NCBI GenBank assembly: GCA_028673005.1
Contig: CM054115.1
Coordinates: 2,294,001-2,358,000 of the forward strand
From: Tanypteryx hageni
Taxonomy: Eukaryota > Arthropoda > Insecta > Odonata > Petaluridae
DNA: 64,000 nt
Reading direction: 5' to 3'
How positions within the stretch are numbered: position 1 is the first letter of the stretch; every line of letters begins with the position of its first letter. This document shows positions 11,590-22,256 of the stretch, one piece after another. The notes beneath the pieces are model-generated. The model ran no database searches, was not told where the DNA came from, and saw only the letters and a list, made by a program, of their open reading frames with translations. The translations under genes and the position numbers were made by a program.

Positions 11590-12620
11590 TATATCCAAGA
11601 AGGTGATTCTGTCAATGCAACCAAGAGGAGAATCGCCCTTGAAATGAATCTGAAGCTCCAAAACACCTATATCTCTACAAGCAGTTCAAGCAAAAGAACT
11701 TTTTGCAATGATCTTAAGAACAGAAAGGGTGTAACTGGTGGATTGTCAACACAAAACACTCCAGAATACTGTAACCGTGTTGCTGTGTCTGTTCTTGGGT
11801 CTCCTAGGAAATCGCTAACATGCCATAATGAGGAAATGGACATACCGAGGACAACAATTAGGTGAATTCTGAAGATGCTTGAAATGAAGCCTTACAAGAT
11901 CTGTCAGGTGGAAGAATTAAAGGAGGGTGACTATGGTGAGCGTGTTTTCTACTGCAACAGGTAAACTCAATGAAGACCCAATGCTGCTCTTCAAGTTGAT
12001 GTTTAGCAACGAGGCCAAGTTTTTCCTGAATGGCTGTGTCTCATCTAGTCATGTGTTTTATTGGAGCAGCGTACATGAATAATAAACATTATATTAGCAA
12101 ATTAAGGTCACATTCCATTTATATTACTTCCGCTTTCCCCCTTCTCCCATCTCCATAAGGTGAATTGGAAATTTCAATGAGTAATACATTTGATGAATTG
12201 TGGTTTGATGAATTTACATTTCGATGAATTGTGTTTCAATGAATTGCTTTTTTGATGAACTGTGATTCGGTGAATTGTGGTTCAATGAATTGTGATCAGT
12301 GAATTTTCCTAGACCCAGATGTAGCACCAGCACACCGTGCTCCAGAAACTTTGAACCTCATTTGCAATGTCTTTGGGGATTAGCTCATCTCGTTGGGTGT
12401 CAATGTTGAGTGGCCACCGCAAAGTCACGACCCCATTCTGTGTGATTTCTTCCTTTGGAGATTCTTTTTTTTACAAAAAATGATTTGATTCCATTGAAGA
12501 ACTGAAGGCTGAAATCACACGAAGTGTGGAAATGATTTCATCTGCGATGTTGGAGTCAGCATGCATGCTAAGCCTTGTTGAGAGGACCAACATATGCCTG
12601 CACACCAGTTGAGGACACTT
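11590..12620 (+). pseudogene. Mariner-family transposase, decayed
   Basis: Fragments in several frames follow the order of an insect mariner/Tc3-like transposase. A helix-turn-helix start (STRRIALEMNLK-like) comes first. MKPYKICQVEEL then leads towards the first catalytic region, decayed in place. PAHRAPETLN and an LxP-type 'DFFLW' region follow (12330-12450), then a C-terminal 'CLHTS..HFE' tail. Stops and frameshifts are frequent, and a minisatellite interrupts the region between the first two catalytic aspartates. The gene is inactive. Confidence 0.6.
12165..12312. repeat. Degenerate minisatellite, unit about 15 bp
   Basis: Seven to eight imperfect repeats of the phrase 'gatgaattgtggttt' run head to tail within the mariner remnant. 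Each unit varies by one to four bases and slightly in length. It has no coding role. Confidence 0.8.
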
Positions 12621-13431
12621 TGAATGAGATGTAAGAAATTTTTTGCTCTTAGGGGTGGGTCAGGTGATAAAACACACTTTATTTTTAGAATCAGCGGGGT
12701 CCAAAACCCCTAAGAAATTTTTTTATGAACATCGTTTTATTTGTTCTCTTAGTTGCACCTGCCTTAGGGGTGGGTCGGGGGTTAAAGCTGATTTTTTTAA
12801 ATCAGCGGGGTCAAAAACCTCTGACCTCGATATTTCTCTCATGAATTCCAAAAAAAATTCCTCCATGACAAAAATTGATTTCACCCCGAAATGAGGTGAA
12901 ATCAGCAGCACGCCAACTTGGCACCCCCTTGCCGAAATGTTAATGCCCAGGGCAAGGGGTATGCCAAGTCTCATTGACCTACAATCACTCCTTGATGTGT
13001 AAATTCAATAAAAACTTTAAAGGCATGTCTCCACTGATTATCAGTTAACACAAACATGTCAAGTTAACATGTTAGGTTAACATGTTAATATTAACATGTA
13101 TATCGAACTTTGTTTCTCGATTGACAAAACATGTAAATTGACTGTGCTGGATTAACATGTTAAGTCAATCAGGATCTCACTTGCCATTCTTTGGGCGCAC
13201 AGTGGTCAATTTCTGCATTTTGAAGGGGGAAACTGGAAACTAAGTAACTATAAAACTAATTAATACAATTATTTTGTTTAATTCTCAGGCGGAGACTACT
13301 CCCAAATTGCTACATACACTACAATGTAATAAATCATTAACATTTTTCAGTTTACATTATTTTCGAAAATGACCAAATAAATTGAATTGTAACTTTGTGG
13401 TGAAATCCACAACAAAAGGAACATCACACAG

Positions 13432-13560
13432 TATTGTCAAAATAATATGGATAATTGTCAAAATTAAATTGTACATTGTCAAAATTAAATGAACCACTGT
13501 CAAAATGAAATGGGGCATTGTCAATATAGGATGGGCCATTTTCAAAATAGGAAATAGTGT
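13432..13560. repeat. Degenerate minisatellite, unit about 23 bp
   Basis: Five to six imperfect copies of a phrase like 'attgtcaaaattaaatt' with variable spacers lie inside the Harbinger copy. The minus-strand frame with repeated ILT[MI] is only a translation of this array. Confidence 0.75.
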
Positions 13561-14187
13561 AAATACAGTGTTGATTTATTTCCCCTCTAAACAATGAATT
13601 GAGGACGAGACAGAGCAAGTAGTTGTATTGCAGAAAGTGCCATGGAGTGGTTGAAAGAGAAGACAATAGGTCTTATAAATCCGCTGCACAAGAGGCCCTG
13701 TATTTGGGATATCTCTTCAAAACAATACAGAGATCGTAGTAAGAGGGCACGAGCCGTTGCTCTTGCATTCTACTCCTAATCCTGAAGGTGAAAATATTCT
13801 CAATGTTTACTTCCCCTTGTGATTGGCAAATTTGATTATTTTTGTTATAATTTTTCACTTATACATGTATTGTAAATGTTCTTAATAATATAAAATAAAA
13901 ATGTAAGAATTTACCTTCATGTGTTCTTTCATTAAAGATGTGATGATTGCCTCACAAACTTCTGGGATGATTTTCGAGATTTGTTGCTTAGACACTCTTA
14001 TTAAGTACATCAAACTTGTATAAGAATCTCTGGTAGCGAGGAAACGCATGAGATGGAATGGCTGCTCGTAATTGTGTGTCCTGTTTGGATATTATAGGTG
14101 ATATTACATTTAGTAATATGTTCAAGTCCTCATCGGACATTTGCAGGAAGTTCTTAAATCCAAATCTGTCCTCCACTCTCAATCTCC

Positions 14188-15932
14188 TTAACCCTTTCGC
14201 TCTCACAGCATTTGCCTTTTTTAATCCCAGAAAGCTCGCGCCTAATTTTTGAAAATTTCAAGTGTTTTTTTAATATTTTTTTGCGAGCCTAATTTTTGGT
14301 CTAGGATACCGAAATTTTTAATGGGTTTTGAAAACAAATTGCAGTTTAAAGCAAAAAAGTTTCATTTGAGACAAAGCAATATTTATTTTTATAAAAAGTT
14401 TGAACAAAAAACGTTTTTATGAAAAAGAATATAATTTTCAAAATTATATAACTTCATAACCTCAACAATTATCATAAATTTGCACATATATTATGAAATA
14501 TTGCATTATGTACTCTAACATATCCAAATTTGACTCAATATTCCCTTTTTATTCATGAGATATAAAACACAATGTGAAAAAGTACATTTCACCACGTCAG
14601 CATTTGTGTTTGGCCAAACACTTCCCATGTAAGCCTTTGTTACATCTAATGCAAACAGTTTGGGATCTTTTTCTTCTATTCTTAGCGCTGCAAACACTAC
14701 AATTAGCCTCTTTTTTTCCATCAAGTTTTTGAACACCCACTTTAGCTGTCTTTTACCTCATTGAAAACCACTCATTACCTAAATGCTCAATTATATTTAC
14801 TACATATGTTAGCCTCGATTGCAGTTTCCCAGATTCTTGGAAATTTTCTTTATATAGAATATAGCTATTCAAAACCATCCTTGAAATTATATTGAACGCA
14901 ACTTTTTTCCAATATTTTACACTCTTTCATCCATTTAAGTATACAGCATCATATCAGAAGTGTCAATCCCCCCCATAAATTTATTGTAACTGCAAATTAT
15001 TTCCGGTTTCAGCATAATTTTTTCTTTCCCATTTATGGTAGACTTTATTTCCTTATCCAATGCAGTTGCTTTACTAGAGAGAAGCCATTATGGGTTCCAA
15101 AAATTATAGGAATTTATATCAGCTCCAGGTAGCACAATTTATTACACCGATAAAAAGTCTCTGAAGCACTCAAAAAGAAATTACTGACAACAGAATACGG
15201 GTTCACCAAATAAAATATACACGAGGAATGCAACACGTCCTCTGAGTAACCATCTACACAACCAACTGAAAGAAAGTCTCAACCGCAAGGGGGAATGAAG
15301 GAAAATTCATGAACAGAAAAAACTATGACAATGTGATAGTATATATCAAATGAATATATGATGAAAAATACTCTACAAAGTTGCTCCATGTCATATTACC
15401 AGTGAGTGAGACTCAAGAGACCTCCGACAAAGTTGAGCCGTAGGTTACGTTACCAGAGAGCGAGATTGATAATCAAGAGAAAAAATAAAAGAAAAAAAAT
15501 CCTCAGAAAATTTCGGTAAGCATTTCGTCTCATATGACGTATCAGCTTTTGGATTATGACATTGTGATGAAAATGCAACGACAGTCACGCTTATGAAAGA
15601 ATGGAGAAAGACAGCGTGCGTAATCTACCGCCATGAAGGACAAAAAATATTTTGGATGATGACTCATTGCAAATTAGCTACGTCAGATGGATGGGGGAAA
15701 AGACAATTACTTTTCTTTATGTAAAATACTAAAATCGTAAAGAGGAATACCATTTCAAAAGTAAATATAAACATTTATATCATCTTCAGTTTGGTAGTAA
15801 TTATAACTCAAAGTGCGATCTATAAAGATTTTTAAACGGGGTTAAAGCTAGAGCCGATATATCGGCACCTTGAGTGTTTTAAGGCGACCAGGGGAAGCCG
15901 ATATATCGGCACCTTGAGTGTCTAAGGGTTAA
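14188..15932 (-). mobile_element. piggyBac element B nested in Harbinger
   Basis: TTAA lies at 14188-14191 and 15929-15932. The terminal repeats begin CCCTTTCGCTCTC on the left and CCCTTAGACACTC on the right strand. Inside the right end a 25-bp segment containing the palindrome GCCGATATATCGGC and ACCTTGAGTG occurs twice (about 15852-15880 and 15897-15922). Only the C-terminal zinc domain of the transposase is readable, so the 1.75-kb copy is internally decayed. Confidence 0.85.
14515..14762 (-). pseudogene. piggyBac B transposase C-terminal zinc domain
   Basis: One minus-strand frame reads VGVQKLDGKK..CSVCSAKNRRKRSQ..CIRCNKGLHGKCLAKHKC. This is the cysteine/histidine-rich C-terminal domain of piggyBac transposases, which binds the element's subterminal DNA. 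Other coding parts between 14763 and 15100 are only faintly readable (for example INEMVSNIIEH-type words). The 73-codon ORF in the neighbouring frame is a shadow of this domain. Confidence 0.7.
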
Positions 15933-16466
15933 GATATCTGGCACATTGCTTCTTTTAATGAGGTATAGTTGCATCCACATCTTCCTCCTCTTGTTTTTCC
16001 GAGCTTTGTACCATGCGACCATGGTAATGACAAATGCCAAATCCTCTTCATCCGAATCCGTTTGTGAACTTTAAAGTCATTCAACTACCTCTTCAGATGT
16101 TCTGCTTCTGACACATAATATGTGTGGACACAATGTTAATGTCAATCTAATTAATATTTTCAAAAAACATGTTGATTAACATGTTAATGTCTATGGTTAA
16201 ATGTTAATCAGTGGAGACACGCCTTTACGCATCATCCGTAGCCCACTCTGTAAATGTATAAAAGTTTGGGGAACACTTACAAATCTCCATTTATTTGCAG
16301 AACTATGGGTCTTTTTGATAAAACCCCTGGATTCTGCAGATCCCAGGTTGATAAGCTCTGACATAGATGATTTATTAGCACTTACTTAGGTTTATTTAGT
16401 TCATCTTTAGTTTTTTATCTCATGTCAGATATTGCCATATGAGTAAAGTAGTATATTTCATTCCAG

Positions 16467-16603
16467 GCATATATGAAGAGGTATGCATGAGGGCTCTCCT
16501 GAAAGCTATGGCAAATGGCTCTGACGAAGCAAGACAGAGGTTTCCATGCCTCTTACAATTCAACTTCTTTCATTCTCCATTGAGTGAACTCTTCATAACT
16601 GAA
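16467..16603 (+). CDS. PRKDC: DNA-PKcs exon (FAT domain), exon i
   Basis: Coding exon of the DNA-dependent protein kinase catalytic subunit, the PI3K-like kinase that binds Ku-held DNA ends in nuclear non-homologous end joining. An acceptor (tatttcattccag) precedes 16467 and a donor (GAA|gtaagc) follows 16603. The exon enters with two bases of a split codon and leaves in phase 0. It reads GIYEEVCMRALLKAMANGSD, then EARQRFPCLLQ and SPLSELFITE. The vertebrate FAT-domain counterpart has KALKLNSNEARLKFPRLLQ followed by LSLMTKE. The next exon (39747) continues without missing residues. Its upstream neighbour was not found in the window. Confidence 0.85.
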
Positions 16604-16819
16604 GTAAGCCAATTACTGAACCTTATATCATTTACTTGCAATTTTATTTTTAATTATTAATTAAAGAAAGGTACTGATGCATGCAGTGCAATAGCAAGGA
16701 ATTTAGGGAATGGTAAAAGATCACCCTCAAAATTTAATGATAATAAAAATAATAATTTTGATTTTGTACCAGATAAGAAAAATATTACATCTATAATTCA
16801 TTAATCCTTTAATTAGCAG

Positions 16820-18010
16820 ACATTTTTAATGTGTAGACATGGACTGAATTGCCTAGAAAATGTGAAAGAATTTGGATTATGGTATTCATTTTTATTTCAC
16901 ACATTTGAAAGACAAGGTTGTACCATGGTAACCCTGTGTGATTTAAGTAAAGCCTTTGACTATGTGTCTCATTCAGTGCTGTTAGAAAAACTGAGACATT
17001 ATGGAATCGAGAATGTGGAGTTAGCCTTGTTCAAATCATATCTTACTTATCGTAAACATCGAGTATTTGTTAATGGTGAATCCACTAGGATATCTTCTGC
17101 CTTATATGACATCCCTCATGGATCTGTTTTGGGGCCTCTATTATTCGTTTTCATGACAGATGATATAGAAAGTAATATATCATCCAATGTACTACTCTAT
17201 GCAAATGATACGACTATATACAATTCAAGCACTGATTACAATGATTAAATGGCACAAAGTGCACAAGCACTTAGGGAGGCTTCTATATGGTTTGCCAGTA
17301 ATAATTTTTTATTAAATGATAGTAAGACACAATCCATCTTGATGAGCCTAAAAGATATTAAAACTGAGATCCAATCAGTGAACCTGCTAGGAATACATAT
17401 TGATACTAAATTGACCTGGAAGGCCCACATAAATATTGTATCTAGCAAGCTTTCCCATGCATATTTTTTGTTAAGATGTTTAAAAACTAAGGTACCTAAA
17501 CATTATTTAGGTTGTGCTTATTTTGCATTTTTTTAGTGTTTTAAAATATGGTCTGATCCTCTGGGGAAATAGTAGTGGCATAAATAATGTGTTGATTCTT
17601 CAAAATAAAGCTATTAGAATTTAAACTGGTGCTAAATATAATGAACACTGTAAACCTCTGTTCATTAGTGAGGGGATAATGACAGTAATCAACTTGTATG
17701 TATTGGATTTACTTGTTGTTACTAAAATGAATGCTCCAAATTACTGGTGTCAACAAAATGTGCATGGCTATCATACTAGATATAGTCATTTTCTAGATGT
17801 GCCACAATGCAGGTTGGATAAGACTTTGTGTAGTCACAATGTACTAGGTATGAGACTGTATAATAAATATCCTAAAAATATGTATGATGTACCGGTAGAT
17901 AGATTTAAAGATGTTATGACCTTATGATTAATTAGAAGACCGTATTATTCTCTAAAGGAATTCTTAGAAGTAACAATCATGGATTTTAATCTATTTGGTA
18001 ATCTGAAATT
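16820..18010 (+). pseudogene. Non-LTR retrotransposon RT fragment (jockey/CR1-like)
   Basis: A 5'-truncated reverse transcriptase lies on the + strand. 16829-17248 gives TLCDLSKAFDYVSHSVLLEK, HGSVLGPLLFVF and YANDTTIY. 17249-17536 and 17679-17927 continue through the thumb (LLGIHIDTKLTW, NVLGMRLYNKYP). The catalytic YADD box has become YAND, a stop separates the first two frames and a frameshift separates the rest. No endonuclease or ORF1 precedes it. It is an inactive insertion just inside the first large PRKDC intron, separate from the opposite-strand LINE that follows. Confidence 0.85.
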
Positions 18011-18232
18011 GTGTGATTTGTTCTTTCTTTTATAGTGTTTAATTTATGATGAGGTCTCTTGCTATATTTTGTAGCCTAATGACTAATGAAGATATTTATT
18101 ATTATTTGTGAAAAGAAAAACATTTTAATAATTAGTAATAATAATAATAATAATTTATTGATCCAAATATCAAAGTACATTGATGTAGGACAAGTCAGGA
18201 CAGTACATAGTAAAATTACAATTGGTATATTA

Positions 18233-20160
18233 TTACGCAGGTAATGGGTCCATCATATAGTCACTGAGGCTATAATATAGTTTATTTTGCAGGAAAATCC
18301 TTAACTTATGCTTGAAAGCTGAAATTTCTCTCGTGATTTTCAGTTCACGAGGGAGGTGATTGTATAAATGCAATCCCATCACTTTAGGGCCAAGAGCAGT
18401 TGCTCGAGTACGAACATAGGGAACATGTAAATCACTATGCTGCCTAGTGTTATAGCTGTGAATAATCAAAGTTTCCTCATATTCATTTAAATTCATTCTA
18501 GTATGTATCAGAACTATCATAATGTATATGCATGGTACTGGTAAAATATTTAATTTTTTAAAAATAGGTCGGCATGGAGCATTATAAGATGCACAGGCAA
18601 TCAGCCTAAAAACTCTTTTTTGCATCCTAAATATGGAGATAGCATGCGGGGAGGAGCCCCAAAAAAGTATACTATATATTGTATGTGAGTAAAACTCGCC
18701 ATAATATAGAGTTAAAAGAACATCATCAGACCCAGTGGATCTAATAGACCTTATAAGGAAACAGATAGAACTAAGCTTACTAGCTAGATTACGAATATGG
18801 GCTTCCCACGAAATATGAGAATCAATACAGACTCTCAAGAAATTTGTTCTTTCCACCTGAGGAATAGCTTTCTCATTAATATCAACAGAAAGAATTTTAT
18901 GAGGTTTATTTGCATCTGAGAAATATATCAGCAGTGATTTGTCGACATTGAGGGTTAGAAAATTATTTTGACACCATTTATTTAAAAGCTGAGCAACCAA
19001 CTTACTATTATTTAACAAACCATCAAAACAAGATGAGGAAAGAATAAAATTTGTATCATCAGCATAAAGTATGGGGTTAATACTGTTAGCAAGAGGGATA
19101 CAGTTTGGAAGGTCATTAACATATAACAAAAATATACAGGGCCTAACACAGAACCCTGAGGAACACAATGAGTTGCAACCATTCCTGGAGAGGTATATTT
19201 TTTACCATTATTTGAGATTACCACATGCTGACATCTATTGCATAAGTAGGACTCAATCCACTTATTGGATAAACCTTGTATGCCAAACCTATGCAGCTTT
19301 TTCAATAGGAGCTGATGATCCACTCTATCAAATGCTTTCGAGAAGTCGAAAAGCATTCCCATAACTTCCATCTTGTTATCAAGTACAGTCAGTATATGAT
19401 CGATTATTTGGTAGATAGCAGTAGCAGTAGATCTGTTTTGCCTAAAACCATGCTGAAATGTAGACAGAATTCTAGATGATTCTAAGTAGGAGAGTAACCT
19501 TCTGTAAAAAACATTTTCAAATATTTTTCCAAATTGATTGATAATGGGTATAGGCCGATAGGAATTGAAATCATGCATACTACCTTTTTTCTTAAATAGA
19601 GGAATAACTTTAGATGCCTTAAGCGGTTCTGGAAAGATACCTTGTTGCAAAGATTCATTAATGAGTAACAAAAGAGGAAACTTGACAAAATTAAACGAAA
19701 GACGAATAATAAAGTTAGGTATTTCATCAATACCAGAACTAAACTTGGAGCCTAGATTTTGAACAATGTTTTTGAGTTCCATATCATAACAGGGAGAAAG
19801 AAAGAAAGATTTTGAAGAGTTGGGAATATTTAGATAATCAGCAGAATCTATGGGAGTAGTGGGTACTGGTAAATGGGTAAAATGATCGTTAAAACTTGAT
19901 GCTAAAAGTGATAAATCAGTAATAAATTCACCTGAGTGATCCATCAGTTTCAGTGGTGAATTGGAGTATCTATGATTTTTCGAGCTATTTATTATTATCC
20001 AGGTTTCCTTAGTTTTGTTATCAGCATTTAGAATTCTTCTATTATTATGAGTACATTTAGCAGCTTTGATAAAGTTACAATATTGTCTCTTCATGGATTT
20101 ATATTGAGTTAGTGCTGCAGTATCGTTGCTTAACTTACAATAGAGGGAGAAGTCCTTCAA
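18233..20160 (-). pseudogene. LINE reverse transcriptase
   Basis: Two overlapping minus-strand frames (19012-20160, then 18233-19168) cover the RT. Readable blocks are YRPIPIINQFGKIFENV, FQHGFRQNRSTATAI, MLFDFSKAFDRVDH, HCVPQGSVLGP and, after one frameshift near 19100, YVNDLPN, ILYADDTNF and the thumb NFLRVCIDSHISWEAHI. The catalytic YADD is intact. The fingers/palm order and the C-terminal HSYNTRQHSDLHVPY tail match the CR1/jockey group. Only the frameshift prevents one continuous product. Confidence 0.9.
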
Positions 20161-20175
20161 ATATGTAGAGAGTTA

Positions 20176-20496
20176 GGAATAATTTTGAAACGAGAAAAAA
20201 GTCTGCTATGACCGGGAATTGAACCCGGGTCTTCCACTTGCTAGGCGGATATTCTACCTCTGAACTATCTTAGCAGAACAATTTTCTCGTTTCTTAACGC
20301 GGATGTTTTCTTGGTTGGGACGGAACTAGCCAAGCTAGTATCAAACTGCCCCAACGGATGTCCTCAAAGACATACAACGAAGAAAACTCCTCCCTCTCAA
20401 ATGGTGAGATTGCCAAGCAAGAAATTGATGGAATAATATGATCCGAAGATCCTATGCAGACAGGCATAAGCTGTAAAGGTGGGAATAATTTTGAAA
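20176..20496 (-). repeat. tRNA-bearing SINE-like repeat, copy 2, with target duplication
   Basis: Flanked on both sides by 'ggaataattttgaaa' (20176-20190 and 20482-20496). The interrupted LINE frame shows this is a true target duplication. Minus strand 20275-20204 folds as a tRNA: acceptor TGCTAAG with CATAGCA (one mismatch), anticodon stem TCCGC/GTGGA around loop CTAGCAA (anticodon AGC), and T arm CCGGG-TTCAATT-CCCGG. Six T follow it. The D and T arms resemble tRNA-Gly, the anticodon is alanine-type. The 200-bp body lies 5' of the tRNA on the same strand, and there is no poly(A) tail. Confidence 0.85.
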
Positions 20497-20970
20497 TGTA
20501 TAATCAATATTAAAATCACCTGTAATAATTATAAATTGGTTATTACCACAATTAAATATTAGATCTAAGAGAATACCCAGTTTCTGCAAGAATGTCTGAA
20601 AACTACCGAGGGGTGACCGATACAATGAAAGTATAATAAAAGAATACCTATCTATAACCAAGTTAATAAATACACATTCAAATACATGCTCTTCAATCAG
20701 ATGCTTGTAAGATAAATTTATGGCATCAGCAACAAGATGCTCTTTTGCAAATATCAAGACACCACCACTTTTAAAATGAGCTCTACAGAATGCATCAACA
20801 ACATTATAACCGGAGACATTGAAACAATTTAACTCCTCATTTGTGAGCCAAGGCTCATACATACAGATCCTATCAGGTTTCTCAGAGTCAATTAATATAT
20901 CAAATTCAAGAAGCTTTCTTCTAATGCACTGAGCATTAACATGTAACACAGTAAAAGCCTTTTGGTGCAA
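20497..20970 (-). pseudogene. LINE AP endonuclease domain
   Basis: The frame starts FTVLHVNAQCIRRKLLEFD. It includes PDRICMYEPWL (first acidic region), GYNVVDAFCRA, GGVLIFAKEH, SLYRSPLGSF and IITGDFNIDY, the standard order of the exonuclease-endonuclease-phosphatase domain that nicks the target for reverse transcription. The key ETWL-type glutamate reads E in 'YEPWL', and the GDFN catalytic motif is intact. The SINE-like insertion cuts the frame right after GDFNIDYTFQNYS, separating it from the RT. Confidence 0.85.
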
Positions 20971-21017
20971 GTTATTATTGCATATAGCAGGATCGTCAAG
21001 TTCAATTTGTTGCCCAT

Positions 21018-21425
21018 TCAGTGTCCTTTGGGCTTTTCTAGTCCGTTTTTTGACCTAGTAATAATTTTGTTATCTGCACTGCACTCGCTTGTAGCAGCCC
21101 CAAGACTTGTGAGAGAACTATCATTTACAGTGTCAATAACAGGAGTTGACGCATCAGCTGGAGCAGAAGCAACAGCAGAAGAGACACTATTGTCCATTTT
21201 ACCATGCTTAAAATTACAAAAATTAAATTGCCTGATGTAAACACCGCTAGGCCAGGTATCACTTTTATTAAGAACTTCCAGAAGACTATAGTCTGCACCG
21301 ATTTTAAAAGTCGAACTATTAATGCCAGTCGACAACTTAACACAAGAGAAATTGCGATCAGCGAATTTACCTTTTAGGTACGAAAGAATGGAGTCGCAGG
21401 TAACAGAGTTACTCACATGGCTCAA
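21018..21425 (-). pseudogene. LINE ORF1 C-terminal part
   Basis: 135 residues beginning MSHVSNSVTCDSILSYL, then STFKIGADYSLLEVL and WPSGVYIRQFNF. This resembles the C-terminal half of ORF1 (gag-like) proteins of CR1/jockey-type LINEs, which bind RNA and end with a 'vlnpdlWP.Gv.vr.F' block. It lies directly upstream of the endonuclease on the same strand. The N-terminal zinc-finger part is absent, so the LINE copy is 5'-truncated at about 21430. Confidence 0.65.
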
Positions 21426-21430
21426 ATGAA

Positions 21431-22255
21431 GCCAAGCATGTTTTATATTATATATTTATTATAAAAACATGTATTTATGGGCATTCTTGTGAAAGTACCT
21501 GTAAACCATAGAGTAATATTATGGACATCCTCTTGAAAGGGTTAAAAACTATAATTCATTAAGAAATTATTGTATTTTAAAATATTTATAACAAAATATT
21601 GGCTTATGATTTCTCTGGTAGTGTGGTTTTTCTTGTTGCCTATGGTGATCACCCAATTTTCCCCTACATTAAATGATTAGTTTGAAATAGTGCTATGTAA
21701 CTTTCATCTTTTGCTTAGCTGGTATGTAGGGTGTGGATTTTTCGAATTTAAAAAAAAGTTCATTTGAAGGATAATTATCAGGTTTTATTATTTTATTCAA
21801 AAATTCAGTTAAAGTTGGATTTAAACAAAAAACTTATTTTAAAATTTTTGTGTGTTATTTTGGGTTCTATGATTCACATACAGCAACATCTGCCTGGCAA
21901 ATGTTTCTTCAGTGATATTACTCATTTTCAGCATTTGCAAATGACACAAATGGCTAAATGGATGCTCAACATCATAGTTCTCTATTGGCATCCATAGCAA
22001 TGCTAAGACAAACTTGTTTAATTTAGGGTATCAAACACCAGCACCAATCCAAAGTTTAACAATATCCAAATAGTTCTTTAGAATTGAGGGCTCTAATATA
22101 CAGACTGCTAGTTCGAATTTAATATGCTTATTCACATCTCTATCTATTCCAAAAAATTGGATGTGATCTTCAGCATGTAGGGCATGCATAGATTTATTAA
22201 AAGAACCAGTGATGGGAAGAGTATAAAAAAAAGTAACTGGGCTCAGTTACAATTA
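21431..22255. other. No gene seen
   Basis: AT-rich DNA. The 77-codon frame at 21764-21997 has no recognisable feature. No terminal repeats or RNA motifs were noted. Confidence 0.5.
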
Positions 22256-22256
22256 C

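Larger units (their letters stand above)
11063..13017 (+). mobile_element. Mariner-like element 1 with long inverted repeats
   Basis: The two ends are inverted copies over several hundred bases. 'aggtcaatgaaacttagcat' on the left mirrors 'atgccaagtctcattgacct' on the right, and the GGGGCAAGGGGATGCC-type and 'tgatttcacctcatttt' segments also mirror each other. The subterminal part carries repeated 'aggggtgggtcagg..ttaaa..tga' units on both sides. A decayed mariner transposase lies between the arms. The right end touches the left end of the Harbinger element at 13021. Confidence 0.75.
13879..16080 (-). pseudogene. Harbinger nuclease (HARBI1-like), N-terminal half, split
   Basis: Minus-strand coding sequence starts at about 16080 (SQTDSDEEDLAFVITMVAW, then KNKRRKMWMQLYLIKRS). 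It is cut by the piggyBac at 14188-15932 and continues LRRLRVEDRFGFKNFLQM..ISPIISKQDTQLRAAIP. After one frameshift it gives RFLATRDSYTSLMYL and ISKIIPEVCEAI, then a possible donor site (ATGAAG|gtaaat). This is the classic N-terminal part of Harbinger DDE_Tnp_4 transposases. The frame is continuous across the piggyBac if a single TTAA is kept. The catalytic DDE exon is missing, so the copy was already defective. Confidence 0.75.
13021..16224 (-). mobile_element. Harbinger element interrupted by piggyBac
   Basis: The terminal inverted repeats are 'aggcatgtctccactgatta' on the left and 'cagtggagacacgcct' on the right. They are flanked by TAA and TTA, consistent with the TWA target of PIF/Harbinger elements. 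Just inside both ends are several palindromic 'ttaacatgttaa' words (13063-13100 and 16160-16205), which could be transposase-binding sites. The coding remnant is a Harbinger nuclease N-terminal half on the minus strand. A piggyBac (14188-15932) is nested inside. Confidence 0.75.
18130..21430 (-). mobile_element. CR1/jockey-like LINE, nearly complete 3' two thirds
   Basis: Reading the minus strand from 21430 down: an ORF1 C-terminus, an AP endonuclease (20497-20970), a reverse transcriptase (18233-20160) and a 3' end in an (AAT)n run at 18130-18155. A 290-bp SINE-like repeat with a 15-bp target duplication interrupts it at 20176-20496, so the SINE is younger. There are few stops, which makes it one of the better preserved retroelements here. 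Confidence 0.85.

Noticed and set aside
16201..16389. Possible upstream PRKDC exon with an acceptor 'atttatttgcag' at about 16302
   Set aside because: No frame resembles the expected protein, the donor is poor and all other frames stop quickly. The first half is the Harbinger end.
20204..20275. A genuine stand-alone tRNA gene
   Set aside because: It lies inside a mobile repeat with a target duplication and a second diverged copy exists, so it was annotated as part of the repeat. Function as a tRNA is not excluded.
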